Shown piece after piece: positions 34,378-43,433 of a stretch of DNA of 64,000 bases. Position numbers and translations under genes: made by a program. Each line of letters begins with the position of its first letter. Position 1 is the first letter of the stretch. The notes under the pieces are model-generated. The model saw only the letters and a list, made by a program, of their open reading frames with translations. It did not search any database and was not told where the DNA came from. The stretch is from NCBI RefSeq assembly GCF_044502415.1, contig NZ_CP172402.1; one strand, 5' to 3'. The DNA is from Haloimpatiens lingqiaonensis (GTDB lineage: Bacteria; Bacillota; Clostridia; Clostridiales; Clostridiaceae).

Positions 34378-35199
34378 ATGGAAAATAGTATATTAAAGCC
34401 ATTAGAAATAAGAGAAGCAGTGATAAAAAGTGGAGAAGAAAAAGCAAAGATAAAACTAAAAAATGGAATAATTTTAGGTATTTTAGCAGGTGCTTTTATA
34501 GCTGCTGGTGGATCTGCAGCAGCGGTGGCATCTCATAGTGTTAATAATGTAGGGTTATCAAAGCTTGTGAGTGGAATAGTATTCCCTGTAGGAATTATAT
34601 TGGTACTAATTTGTGGAGCAGAGTTATTTACTGGAAACAATCTTATGAGCATACCTGTATTAGAAGGAAGAATAAAATTTAAAGCTATGTTGAGAAATTG
34701 GATAATAATATATATATCTAATTTCATAGGTGCTACAATTATTTCATTTTTAATTTTTCGTTCGGGTATGCTAGATATTAGTGGTGGACAAGTAGGGGCC
34801 ACATTGCTTAAAGTGGCGTCTAACAAATCAGGATTAAGTTTTAGTACAGCTTTTACTAGTGGAATAATGTGTAATATTATAGTATGTCTTGCAGTTTGGG
34901 CGTCTTATGCTGCAAAAGATATTGTAGGAAAAATAGTAGTAGCATGGTTTCCTATAATGGCTTTTGTGGTTTGTGGATTTGAACACTGCGTAGCTAATAT
35001 GTATTATTTAACTATAGCTATGCTTGCAAAAACTAATGTACTTTATGTACAAGCTTCTGGTCTTGGGGCGGAGAAGTTAGCTCTTATTGGGGGAAAAGCA
35101 TTTATAAATAATTTAATACCTGTAACTCTTGGGAATATTGTTGGCGGAGCTATATTGATAGGTGGAGCGTATTTTTTAGCTTATAGAAAAGATAAATAG
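34378..35199 (+). CDS. formate/nitrite transporter family channel
   Basis: 273 aa; GAGGAG upstream of ATG 34378. FNT family with six membrane helices. Diagnostic stretches: GAFIAAGGSAAAVASHS near residue 38, CGAELFTGNNLMS near 79, SGIMCNIIVCLAVW near 160, and GFEHCVANMYY near 199, with the pore-central His. Members conduct formate, nitrite or hydrosulfide in a pentamer. No pyruvate-formate lyase or nitrite reductase gene is nearby, so the substrate cannot be set; formate is the usual guess for a fermenting clostridium. Confidence 0.9.
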   Translation: MENSILKPLEIREAVIKSGEEKAKIKLKNGIILGILAGAFIAAGGSAAAVASHSVNNVGLSKLVSGIVFPVGIILVLICGAELFTGNNLMSIPVLEGRIKFKAMLRNWIIIYISNFIGATIISFLIFRSGMLDISGGQVGATLLKVASNKSGLSFSTAFTSGIMCNIIVCLAVWASYAAKDIVGKIVVAWFPIMAFVVCGFEHCVANMYYLTIAMLAKTNVLYVQASGLGAEKLALIGGKAFINNLIPVTLGNIVGGAILIGGAYFLAYRKDK

Positions 35200-35287
35200 T
35201 AAATTTAAAATATTGTTATGAAAAATATTTATAGTATTTTACAGTAACCTAACGATAGCTTATTAGAAATTAAATAAAACATAATTA

Positions 35288-35338
35288 ATAGCGGAATGTA
35301 AGCAGTTTGTAGTATGCTTATTATCCGCTATTTTTATT
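35288..35338. terminator. terminator between the convergent FNT and L,D-transpeptidase genes
   Basis: AGCGGAATGTAAGCA / TGCTTATTATCCGCT stem followed by ATTTTTATTT on the plus strand; A-rich on the other side, so it may act both ways. Confidence 0.75.
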
Positions 35339-35718
35339 TATACAATTTTTACTGGAGTTCCTATAGGAACTAAATTGTATAATTCTATAATATTAAAGTT
35401 ATAAAGGCGTATACAGCCGTTAGAAACTGCTTTCCCAATAGATGAGGGATTATTAGTTCCATGAATTCCGTATTTAGGTATGGAAAGTCCAAGCCATCTA
35501 GCACCAAAAGGACCTCCAGGATTAAAGGCTTTATTGATTATTGTAAAATTACCTTTTGGTGTAGGAGTAGATGGTTTACCAATGGCTACAGGATATATTT
35601 TGTAAATTTTTTTGTATTTATACAGAGTGAGTTTACGATTCTTAGTATTTATTAATATACTGTATTGAAGCCTATATAGCATTGTAAAATATAAATTATT
35701 ATAGTACCACCAGTTCAT
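35338..35718 (-). CDS. L,D-transpeptidase (YkuD domain)
   Basis: 126 aa from ATG 35718 (TTGGGG 6 nt upstream; a TTG at 35730 overlaps that site). Nearly the whole protein is a YkuD domain: ILINTKNRKLTLYKYKKIYKIYPVAIGK, TPTPKGNFTI, and the catalytic HGTNNPSSIGKAVSNGCIRL with the His and the nucleophilic Cys near residue 106. The first ~20 residues (NWWYYNNLYFTMLYRLQ) are aromatic but not a clear signal peptide. YkuD enzymes make 3-3 peptidoglycan cross-links or attach proteins to the wall, and clostridial ones often act in spore or vegetative wall assembly. Confidence 0.88.
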   Translation of the reverse strand: MNWWYYNNLYFTMLYRLQYSILINTKNRKLTLYKYKKIYKIYPVAIGKPSTPTPKGNFTIINKAFNPGGPFGARWLGLSIPKYGIHGTNNPSSIGKAVSNGCIRLYNFNIIELYNLVPIGTPVKIV

Positions 35719-35804
35719 AATTATCCCCAAATGAAATTGATATACTATATAATATGTGGATATCTATCATTGTGATAATATGAAATGTGAATAAGTATTA
35801 TATA

Positions 35805-35988
35805 TTCAGTTTTCACAGTTATAAAAATATAAAATTTAAAATGAAGAATAAAGCTCTTTTAGAAATTAACTATAATTTGAAATTTGTAAGTTAGACCAAG
35901 TAAGAGGTAAAAAGTCTTATTTTACATTTTAAATTAAAAACCCTTATTAATCTAATGTAGAGCTTGAGCCTTATGTGCGAAAGTTCAG
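35805..35988. repeat. TCAACTTTCGC-family element (degenerate left end)
   Basis: Left end TTCAGTTTTCACAGTTATAA is degenerate; right end TGCGAAAGTTCA (35976-35987). Interior AAATTTGTAAGTTAGACC (about 35880) matches the 25008 element in the same strand sense. Confidence 0.6.
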
Positions 35989-36410
35989 TTAGATATTTAC
36001 TATGCAAGTAGTGTTATACTAATATGTGAAATATCTTTCCACTTGCCTATGCTTAAGCGGGAGATTTTTGTTTGAAAAATAATTACTGTAAATCAAATGT
36101 AAACATTAATTAAATATTAATTGATATAATTAAATATTAATGAAATTAATTCAACTTTGGAGGTTATAAAATAAAAATGTAACTAGGTATGGGTTGGACG
36201 AATTGAGCTGCATATTTGTGTATATTATTTGAGATGAAAAATAGGTCAATTGCGACAGGGAGTATGTATTAGAATATATCGCTGAATATAAAAATAAATA
36301 AAAAATAAATAAAAAATAAGTAAATGGGATTACCTAATGTGGAAGGAAAAAATTTAGACAGCGAAATATAACTTGAGATAAAAAATATACTAAGGGGGAA
36401 GTGAAGGAAC
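35989..36410. other. intergenic region with a relic repeat end
   Basis: A single TCAACTTTGGAGGTTATAAA (36151-36170) looks like an eroded end of the TCAACTTTCGC family. (AAATAAATAA)-like sequence lies near 36290. No gene seen. The promoter of the following ABC operon is presumably here, but I cannot place it. Confidence 0.4.
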
Positions 36411-37127
36411 ATGGTTTCAATGGAAGTAAAAAACTTAACAAAAAATTATGGGAAAGAAAGGGCAGTGAGTGAAATTTCCTTTAGCTTAAATGCAGGTGAG
36501 ATTACAGTTCTTGCAGGACCAAATGGAGCAGGAAAAACTACAACTATAAAGTGCATATTGTCTTTATTAAGAAAAGATGAAGGGGAGGTTTTCATATGTG
36601 GCAAGAGTATTAAGGAAAAATCTATAAGAGAAAAATTAGCATATATGCCTGAAACACCAGATATATATCCATATCTTACAGTATGGGAACATTTAAAATT
36701 TATAGCATTAGCTTATAAATTAGATAGTTGGGAAGAAAAAGCACAGGAGATGCTTAATATATTTGGCATTTGGGATAAAAAGGATCAAATAAGCAAAAAT
36801 TTATCCAAAGGCATGAAGCAAAAGGTATCTATTTGCATGGGACTTTTGCATAATCCAGATATATTTTTAATAGACGAGCCATTTGTAGGTCTAGATCCTA
36901 AGGGAATTAAAGATTTTAAGGATATTTTAAATATGCTAAGGAAGCAGGGAAAAACCATACTTATAAGCACACACATACTTTCTTCTGTAGAGGAGCTAAA
37001 TGATAAAATTATCATAATGAAGAAAGGAAAAATTATAGCTAACGGAAGCAAACAACAGCTAAAGGATAAAATTGGAGGGGAAGAGAATATGTCATTAGAA
37101 GATATATTTTTAAAGATTTCGGTTTAG
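36411..37127 (+). CDS. ABC transporter ATP-binding protein
   Basis: 238 aa; GGGGGAAG then GAAGG precede ATG 36411 (ATG 36420 is an alternative). Walker A GPNGAGKTT near residue 38, Q-loop YMPETPDIYPYLT near 83, signature LSKGMKQKVSI near 130, Walker B IFLIDEPFVGLDP near 152, and switch His in STHILSS near 187. The LSKGMKQK signature and the multispan partner downstream are typical of small-gene exporters (ABC-2 or ABC_export type). Substrate not deducible. Confidence 0.9.
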   Translation: MVSMEVKNLTKNYGKERAVSEISFSLNAGEITVLAGPNGAGKTTTIKCILSLLRKDEGEVFICGKSIKEKSIREKLAYMPETPDIYPYLTVWEHLKFIALAYKLDSWEEKAQEMLNIFGIWDKKDQISKNLSKGMKQKVSICMGLLHNPDIFLIDEPFVGLDPKGIKDFKDILNMLRKQGKTILISTHILSSVEELNDKIIIMKKGKIIANGSKQQLKDKIGGEENMSLEDIFLKISV

Positions 37128-37331
37128 TGAATAATCTTTTGATTACTGTTTAGTGAATAATTTTTTGGTTAGTGTGTAACGAATTTAGTAAAAGTATAGT
37201 GTGAAAAATTACATTATTGATTTAGGTATCAAACCATTTGAAAATATTTTGCTTTCATCCTCTGAGATAAACAACGGAGGTTTTCGCAAATTTTTTTAAA
37301 AAACTAAATATTATAAAGGGGAGGCTTTATA

Positions 37332-38939
37332 ATGATTCGTGACTTTAAGACCCTACTGTTTATGAAGTTTGCACAATTTAAAAATAGAATTAAAAATGCC
37401 TTAGCTAATCCTATAACGGCTATTAGGGAATTAGGTGCTTTTATGTTTCCTTTTATATTTATTTTTATAAGTTTCTTAGGAGGTAAAAGCAAAAGAAAAC
37501 CTCTTAGTCATATTGAAGGTATAAGTAAAGACATTATAGGGATAGGTATTATAGTTATATTGCTTTTAATAGTTTTGTATATTTTATTTAAAGCATCTCG
37601 AGACTATAAACCGTTAAATTTTAGTATACAGGATGTACATTATTTATTTCCATCACCTATAGGGGAAAAATCTTTGTGGATTTTTTCCATATTATTTGGT
37701 GCTTTAGGTTTTATAGTAAGCTACTTTTTTATTGCAGTGATTATATGGATGGTATTTTTAAAATCTATAAAAGTGAGCTTATTAAAGCTAGCTATTAGTT
37801 CATTGGGCGTTGGCGTAATACATTTATTTTTCAAAAGTTTAAATTTTATGCTTTATTCAATTAAGGTCAGGTATAATGCGGAGAAAATAGTAAAAATAAT
37901 ATCAAAGCTATTTGTGGCTGGCATATTTTTATATGTATTTGCTGCATTCTGGTTTTATGGAAATAAGTCCTTTTTACAAACTGTAAGTATTATAAGTTCA
38001 GGTGTGCCTATATTGTCATGGATGAAAGACATAATAATTTATCCATTAACCACTTATGGATTTCCTATAATGGAATTTAGCATAGTATTGGCTATTACGG
38101 TTATATTATTTGTAGGGTCTGTTGTTTTCGCAGTAGATTATTATGAATCTGTAAGTGAGAATGTAGAATTAAATAATATTAATATTGAGGATTTAAATTT
38201 AGATAAGATGGTTTTAGAGGAATCTGTAAATGTAGATGAAAAAAAGATTAAGCCTGTAAAGGAGACCTTTCTTCATAGAGTTACAGGAGAAGGAGCTTTT
38301 TTATATAAAAATTCCTTGTTGTTTAAGAGAAAAAGTTCTTTTATAAAAAGGACCATGGTATATTTAACTTTAGTTATTATATTTGGTGGATTAGGGTATA
38401 TTCTTAGAAACTTTCCTAAAAGATCAGAACTTCAATTGATAATAGCTTTAATGGGTATGTCTGTTTCTATTGGTGTTAATCCTGTTTCTAGCATAAAATA
38501 TGAATTAACAAAGACGTATATATATTTAATGCCTGGAAGTGTAAAGAAAAAAATAATGTATATAATTTTTCACGATTATAGAAGATCTGTTATAACTTTG
38601 ATAAGTGTAATTATTCCTTTAGCAGTTATGGCTAGAATAAATATTTTAACAGCGGTTTTATATATTTTGGCATTACTTTTGATTAATTTAGCTAAAGGTT
38701 TATCTAAGATAGTTGTCCACTTTTTTATACCTGTAGATGATAAAGGCGGTGGCGGAATAATAGAAGCAATAGTTCAGTATATTGTATTTTTGGTGCCTAT
38801 TATAATTGGAGTTTTCATTTATTTTGCAACTAAAAATACATACATTACACTTATAAGCATAGGCGGTTTAGGATTTATATTTGTTATGCTTATACTTTAT
38901 TTAAGTGAAAATCTATTTAGTCATGTGGAATTGAGATAG
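37332..38939 (+). CDS. putative ABC exporter membrane protein
   Basis: 535 aa; AAGGGGAGG before ATG 37332. About 12 hydrophobic helices in two clusters (residues ~35-240 and ~345-530) separated by a charged cytoplasmic segment (~255-320, NINIEDLNLDKMVLEESVNVDEKKIK). The N-terminal FKTLLFMKFAQFKNRIKNALANP and the middle KSSFIKR region fit the clostridial 'putative ABC exporter' family (PF16962-like); this is a recollection of family features, not a search result. It follows the ATPase by 204 bp and is presumably its permease. Confidence 0.75.
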   Translation: MIRDFKTLLFMKFAQFKNRIKNALANPITAIRELGAFMFPFIFIFISFLGGKSKRKPLSHIEGISKDIIGIGIIVILLLIVLYILFKASRDYKPLNFSIQDVHYLFPSPIGEKSLWIFSILFGALGFIVSYFFIAVIIWMVFLKSIKVSLLKLAISSLGVGVIHLFFKSLNFMLYSIKVRYNAEKIVKIISKLFVAGIFLYVFAAFWFYGNKSFLQTVSIISSGVPILSWMKDIIIYPLTTYGFPIMEFSIVLAITVILFVGSVVFAVDYYESVSENVELNNINIEDLNLDKMVLEESVNVDEKKIKPVKETFLHRVTGEGAFLYKNSLLFKRKSSFIKRTMVYLTLVIIFGGLGYILRNFPKRSELQLIIALMGMSVSIGVNPVSSIKYELTKTYIYLMPGSVKKKIMYIIFHDYRRSVITLISVIIPLAVMARINILTAVLYILALLLINLAKGLSKIVVHFFIPVDDKGGGGIIEAIVQYIVFLVPIIIGVFIYFATKNTYITLISIGGLGFIFVMLILYLSENLFSHVELR

Positions 38940-38942
38940 ATA

Positions 38943-39180
38943 GGCAATTACAGAGAGTTTATTTGGTGTATATAGTGTGTAGGTAGGCGATTACAGAGAG
39001 TTTATCCGATGACTACCTGCCGTAACACTCCCACTTCTAACAAAGTGGGAGATAACGACAGCTACGTCCCTGGATAACGATCTCTAACCTTCAATTGGAG
39101 TAAAAACTCCATCTGAAGCTAAGAGCTCTGTTTATTTGGTGTATATAGTGTGTAAGTAGGTAATTACAGAGTGTTTATTT
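38943..39180 (+). repeat. 43-bp tandem repeat (three units) interrupted by a 130-bp element
   Basis: Three units beginning GGCAATTACAGAGAGTTTAT (38943), GGCGATTACAGAGAG (38986) and GGTAATTACAGAGTG (39159). The first unit reads TTTATTTGGTG uninterrupted. The second is split after TTTAT by element copy 7 and resumes TTGGTGTATATAG. It thus records both the empty and the filled site. Confidence 0.88.
39006..39135 (+). repeat. 130-bp TTTAT-targeted element, copy 7
   Basis: Inserted after TTTAT 39001-39005 in the middle unit of a 43-bp tandem repeat; ends TTTAT 39131-39135. One arm has ACGACAG for ACGGCAG. Confidence 0.95.
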
Positions 39181-39335
39181 GGATGCATATAATGTGAATA
39201 TAGTAGCAGAAGAATATAGGAAATTATGAATTTAAAATGGCTCTTTTGCCTTGGAGAGGGTGAATAGGTGTAAATGAATTAAATAAACAGAAATAAAGAG
39301 CTGCAGAAAATGTGTATTTATAATATTAAAAAATA

Positions 39336-39388
39336 AAGACCATGCATATAGAGGAAGTTATTTTCCACTTTATGCATGGTTTTTGCTA
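39336..39388. terminator. terminator-like hairpin between the exporter and LysM genes
   Basis: AAAGACCATGCATA / TATGCATGGTTTTT with a ~22-nt loop. The T-run fits termination of plus-strand transcription from the exporter operon. Confidence 0.65.
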
Positions 39389-39594
39389 TATGCCATTTTA
39401 TAAATTAAAGAAACTCTAACTGAGTGAATTTAAGGCTGCTTTATATATGTTGTGTAGTAATATATGGTAATTGCTATTTTGCTTCACTTAATGTTGTTTC
39501 CATGAATAGTGACAATTAGATACAAATAGCTAAATTAAGCCAATTACAGACATTTACTATTTAATGTTGCACAACATTTATTAAATAGCCGAAT

Positions 39595-40305
39595 TTAATT
39601 TTTAGTGGTATTTTTTGTGTTACAAGGTATTGCTATTTCTTGGCCTGTCTTAATTACACTGGCATCTTTGAGATTATTTAATTTTATAATTTCCATAACA
39701 CCATCTCTTGAATCACACCAACTCATATATTCTCGTGCAATTTTAAATAAAGTGTCTCCAGGTTTTACTGTATAAGTTAAAGTGTCTATGTTATTTGTTA
39801 AGTTTGGATTTTTGGCTTCAGGAGAATCATAAGTTGGAATGTTAATGGTTTTACCGGTTATTAAAAGACAATTTTCATCTATTTTATTTAGTTCTCTTAA
39901 AGTATATACAGCTTTCTCTGTATCTGTATATGGCATGTACTTTCTAGAAATGCTAAACAAGGTATCACCGGGTTTTATTTGGTAACTTATGATTTTCTCA
40001 TTAGTTTCTTCCTTTGAAATTTCATTTGTTTCAGGGAAAGATTTTGAAGAGGTATCTTCTGAATTTAAAACCACGTCTTTTTCTATATCTTTCTCTGAAA
40101 CTTTAAATGGTTCTACAATTTTTTCAGTATTGGAAATATTTTTAGTTTGATTATTGGATAAATCTGTAGATAATTCCTCATTATTTATAGGTGTAAGATA
40201 GTTGTAAACAGTATAGGATACTGCAGCTACTATAAATAATGTACATAAGGTTATAGCTAACTTACTCCAATAAAGTTTTATCCATCTTAAATTAAATTTT
40301 TTCAT
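39595..40305 (-). CDS. membrane-anchored protein with two LysM domains
   Basis: 236 aa. Short basic N-terminus and one membrane helix (residues ~16-36, LAITLCTLFIVAAVSYTVY), then a Ser/Asn/Glu-rich linker (~40-103). Then two LysM domains: SYQIKPGDTLFSISRKYM...GKTINIP (~106-155) and TYTVKPGDTLFKIAREYM...GQEIAIP (~176-228). LysM domains bind N-acetylglucosamine in peptidoglycan, so the protein probably tethers membrane to wall or positions a partner. There is no catalytic domain. AAAGGAGATG lies upstream. Flanked by repeats; monocistronic. Confidence 0.85.
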   Translation of the reverse strand: MKKFNLRWIKLYWSKLAITLCTLFIVAAVSYTVYNYLTPINNEELSTDLSNNQTKNISNTEKIVEPFKVSEKDIEKDVVLNSEDTSSKSFPETNEISKEETNEKIISYQIKPGDTLFSISRKYMPYTDTEKAVYTLRELNKIDENCLLITGKTINIPTYDSPEAKNPNLTNNIDTLTYTVKPGDTLFKIAREYMSWCDSRDGVMEIIKLNNLKDASVIKTGQEIAIPCNTKNTTKN

Positions 40306-40495
40306 TTTTAAATATCATCTCCTTTTCTATTCATCTTTATTGTTCCCAAATGATGGGATTTTATACAATTAATTTGACGAATTTATTATACAAAGGAGAT
40401 AATAGGATTATTTTATACAAAGTTTACCACAGATTAATTTATTGGTATTATTTTGTCCATGTTGTGTATAGTGGGAAATGCTAATTATTATTAAT

Positions 40496-40572
40496 TCAAC
40501 TTTCTCATATACATTTCAAGGTTTATATTAATTTTCAATTTTACAGTTTTATTTTATAAATACAAAAGTTAA
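40496..40572. repeat. TCAACTTTCGC-family element (77 bp, minimal)
   Basis: TCAACTTTCTCA (40496-40507) to TACAAAAGTTAA (40561-40572); only the end regions are left. Lies between the LysM and AbiEii-like genes. Confidence 0.55.
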
Positions 40573-40603
40573 AGCATTAATTTATGCAGATAGTGGGCAG
40601 TAG

Positions 40604-41767
40604 CTACATTAAATAATTGGTATATATTAATCTCAAAGGATGATTTATTTTAGATAAATTAGCTTTTTTATTTTTAGAATTCAGTAGTTTTTTTAGATTG
40701 CGTATATATTTTTCTTTGTTATTGGAATTAAGGGATAAAAAGTACCTGTATTCACCTTCTATGGATTTTAGAATTTGGAATTTATCTAAGTTTCCATTAA
40801 GCATATAATTCTCCAAAGACGCAGTCCATAAATACAAGTGCATGCTCATAATACTCCACATATTAGAATCTAAAGTAGTATCTATATTTCGCTGAAGATA
40901 TAGCTTTTCGAAGTTTCGCAGATTTTCTGGTGTTCTAGAGCCTTGATAACTTAAGTCTACTATAGAAAAATACCATAGGGTTTTTAAAATATCCTTTAGA
41001 ATTTTATTTAAAGGTATAATTGGAAGTTTTTTTATGGCTAATTCTGAATAAAGATTTATTTTAAGTTGAGAGGATACTGAACTAAAAATATTCTCATCAT
41101 TAAAAGTATTTAACAAGTAGTATAAATCATATATATTTTTGTAGAAACTGTCCAGTTTAGTCAGTTGAAGACCTATGGAGTTTATGGCAAAAGTTAAGAG
41201 TTTATCGCTTATTAATGTTGCTGGAGAAATACATAAGGGAGAGAAGTTTAGTTTCATGCCAAAGGTCTCGGTATTTTCTAAAGAAGTTACCGGTATTTCA
41301 TTCATATCCATAAATAAAAAATCAAACTTTAAAAGAAAATTACTTTTCCTTTTTTTAGGGTTATAATAAAAGGGCAAATCCAACATATAAGTTACCATGG
41401 GAAGATTTTTGCCTCTTGCAGGTATATACTCTTTAAAGGAGGATTTTATCCTACTATAAGTTAAGTTTTTGCATATGGCTTTCCATATTTCTATAATTTC
41501 ATTATTGGATAAATTACAAATAAAATCTATATCTGCAGTGCATCTTTGAACAGAAAGGGGAAGATATGCCTGAGTACAGGCGCCGCCCTTTAGTATGCAC
41601 CTATCTTTTGTAAGGCTTTGAATTTCACCTAGCAATTCATAGGACCACAGGTGTCTTTCTAATATATAATTTCTATAAAATCCATATTTCTCAGCAGTTT
41701 TACTTATATAATCCTTATTAAAAGTTTCCATTGGTTGAATTAATCCATTTAATGAGGCACCATACAT
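40604..41767 (-). CDS. AbiEii/AbiGii-type nucleotidyltransferase family protein (orphan)
   Basis: 387 aa from ATG 41767; an ATG at 41776 directly abuts the ribosome site AGAAAGG, which is correctly spaced for 41767. Residues ~50-90 hold the family's signature CILKGGACTQAYLPLSVQRCTADIDFI: the KGG, the basic residue and the DxD of a minimal nucleotidyltransferase. A helical C-terminal half follows. AbiEii toxins (MenA/MenT class) modify tRNA 3' ends and normally pair with an AbiEi-type antitoxin; no such gene is next to it here. Flanked by repeats on both sides, with two 130-bp elements 43 bp upstream. Confidence 0.8.
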   Translation of the reverse strand: MYGASLNGLIQPMETFNKDYISKTAEKYGFYRNYILERHLWSYELLGEIQSLTKDRCILKGGACTQAYLPLSVQRCTADIDFICNLSNNEIIEIWKAICKNLTYSRIKSSFKEYIPARGKNLPMVTYMLDLPFYYNPKKRKSNFLLKFDFLFMDMNEIPVTSLENTETFGMKLNFSPLCISPATLISDKLLTFAINSIGLQLTKLDSFYKNIYDLYYLLNTFNDENIFSSVSSQLKINLYSELAIKKLPIIPLNKILKDILKTLWYFSIVDLSYQGSRTPENLRNFEKLYLQRNIDTTLDSNMWSIMSMHLYLWTASLENYMLNGNLDKFQILKSIEGEYRYFLSLNSNNKEKYIRNLKKLLNSKNKKANLSKINHPLRLIYTNYLM

Positions 41768-41810
41768 ATAAAACATCCTTTCTTAAAACATTGATATAAA
41801 TTTATTTTAT

Positions 41811-41940
41811 CCGATGACTACCTGCCGTAACACTCCCACTTCTAACAAAGTGGGAGATAACGGCAGCTACGTCCCTGGATAACGATCTCTAACCTTCAGC
41901 TGGAGTAAAAACTCCATTTGAAGCTAAGAGCTCTGTTTAT
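41811..41940 (+). repeat. 130-bp TTTAT-targeted element, copy 8 (tandem with copy 9)
   Basis: After TTTAT 41806-41810; ends TTTAT 41936-41940, which serves as the target of copy 9. Confidence 0.93.
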
Positions 41941-42070
41941 CCGATGACTACCTGCCGTAATACTCCCACTTCTAACAAAGTGGGAGATAACGGCAGCTAC
42001 ATCCCTGGATAACGATCTCTAACCTTCAGTTGGAGTAAAAACTCCATCTGAAGCTAAGAGCTCTGTTTAT
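41941..42070 (+). repeat. 130-bp TTTAT-targeted element, copy 9
   Basis: Starts at the terminal TTTAT of copy 8 in the same orientation; ends TTTAT 42066-42070. Confidence 0.93.
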
Positions 42071-42254
42071 ATGAAATGTAGTTAGTTTAATTTTCGTAAT
42101 AGTTTATTTTAAAATATTAGTATAAAGTTATGGTTATATTCAAAATGATGCATTATATTATTTGGAACTACTTTGTTCTAAAGGTAAAATAAAAGAAAGT
42201 CCAAATTTAAAATGCCCATTAGATTATTTAGAATAGGCTATAATATTTAGTTAT

Positions 42255-42650
42255 TCAACTTTCGCAGTTATAAAATAAAAGTACACTTATAAAAGTTTTT
42301 ATTATAAATTGCACAACATTTATTAAATAACCAAAGTTACTTATATTATATGTATATTAGCTATAAAAAATATGTAGCAGGTTAAAATAGTAACAAGATA
42401 GAGAAATTTTAATTTGTAGGTAAGTAATTTGTAGATAAGTAATAGGTAAGAAGTAATAGGTAAGAAGTAATAAGTAATAAGTAATAAGTAATAAGTAATA
42501 AGTAAGAGTTAAGGAGAATTCTCCTTTCCTAGCACCTAGCACCTAGTATCTAATCTCTTACTTCTTACTTAATTCTCAATTGTCCATTGTCCATTGTCAA
42601 TGCATACTTCCTCCACAAATTTCAAGCCCCACATTAGGTGGGTAAACGTT
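42255..42650. repeat. TCAACTTTCGC-family relic with AAGTAAT and CTAG heptads
   Basis: Left end TCAACTTTCGCA (42255-42266) is intact. The interior holds about six copies of the 7-bp unit AAGTAAT/TAAGTAA (42436-42508) and a CTAG block (42529-42552). The right end is eroded, though CACATTAGGTGGGTAAACGTT (42629-42649) resembles the subterminal region of the 25008 element. No gene present. Confidence 0.55.
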
Positions 42651-42724
42651 GACATATAGTGTGATTAGGTATATCATATACGTATATCCATATATGTGAA
42701 TATATAAAGAAAAGGTGATGATAA

Positions 42725-43072
42725 TTGAATAATTTAATAGATTTTTTTAAAATGCTTTCAGATGAAACAAGGTTAAGAATAATAATGCTTCTGTGGCAAA
42801 AACCTCTATGTGTATGTGAGCTTTGCTATATATTAAAGTTATCCCAGCCTAAGGTTTCAAGACATCTTGCGAAGCTTAGGGATATAGGTATAGTTAAGGA
42901 TGACAGACAAAGCCAATGGATTTTTTACTATTTAAATATGGAAGATGAAACTATGCAGGATATGGTCAATAAAATAGGAGAACATATAAATGATTATGAC
43001 ATTCTTAAGAAGGATTTAGAAACTTTTAAAAATAGAAATGTAGATTATAAGGATCTTTGTAAAAGGGAATAA
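42725..43072 (+). CDS. ArsR-family metal/metalloid-responsive repressor
   Basis: 115 aa, TTG start at 42725 after AAAAGGTGATG. Winged helix with MLSDETRLRIIMLL near residue 9 and LSQPKVSRHLAKLRDIGIVKDDRQSQWIFYYL near 38. The C-V-C motif (PLCVCELCYIL, residues ~26-36) before the recognition helix is the alpha-3 thiolate site that senses As(III)/Sb(III) or similar in ArsR. AT-rich palindromic sequence around 42675-42705 upstream may be the operator. Heads an operon with a thioredoxin-like protein and a COG0523 GTPase. Confidence 0.88.
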   Translation: MNNLIDFFKMLSDETRLRIIMLLWQKPLCVCELCYILKLSQPKVSRHLAKLRDIGIVKDDRQSQWIFYYLNMEDETMQDMVNKIGEHINDYDILKKDLETFKNRNVDYKDLCKRE

Positions 43073-43190
43073 AATAATTTAAGAAATTTCATGGGAGTTT
43101 CTAAATTCATTTTATATTCTATATTTTAAACCAAAGCAATGATTGTATATTAATAACTTAAATATATTATTCTATGAAAGAGGTGTTTTT

Positions 43191-43421
43191 ATGATTATTA
43201 AAATTTTAGGTACTGGCTGTGACAAATGTGATAAACTGCAAAAAAATATAAAAAAGGCTATAGAGGAATTAGGAATAGACGCTACTGTGGAAAAGGTAGA
43301 GGATTTGAAAAGCATAATGATGTATGGTGTTATGAGTACACCAGCATTAGTAATTGATAATAAGGTAAAATCAGTAGGTAAAGTTCTTTCTGTAGAAGAG
43401 GTTAAAAACTATTTAAAATAG
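43191..43421 (+). CDS. small thioredoxin-fold redox protein (redox-active disulfide protein type)
   Basis: 76 aa from ATG 43191 (AGAGGTG upstream; a longer open frame to 43143 has no ribosome site). MIIKILGTGCDKCDKLQKNIKKA with CxxC at residues 10-13, then YGVMSTPALVIDNKVKSVGKVLS with the cis-Pro segment. Such mini-thioredoxins often accompany ArsR/permease systems. Here the gene sits between arsR and a COG0523 GTPase gene (12 bp gap), which suggests thiol handling in metal stress; the exact partner is unknown. Confidence 0.85.
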   Translation: MIIKILGTGCDKCDKLQKNIKKAIEELGIDATVEKVEDLKSIMMYGVMSTPALVIDNKVKSVGKVLSVEEVKNYLK

Positions 43422-43433
43422 GGGGAAAAAATC

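Noticed and set aside
42436..42508. Short tandem units that could be mistaken for a CRISPR array
   Set aside because: Period is 7 bp without spacers, and there are no cas genes in the window.
42357..42542. Minus-strand frame rich in Tyr/Leu repeats (YYLLLITYYLL)
   Set aside because: It is simply the translation of AAGTAAT heptad repeats.
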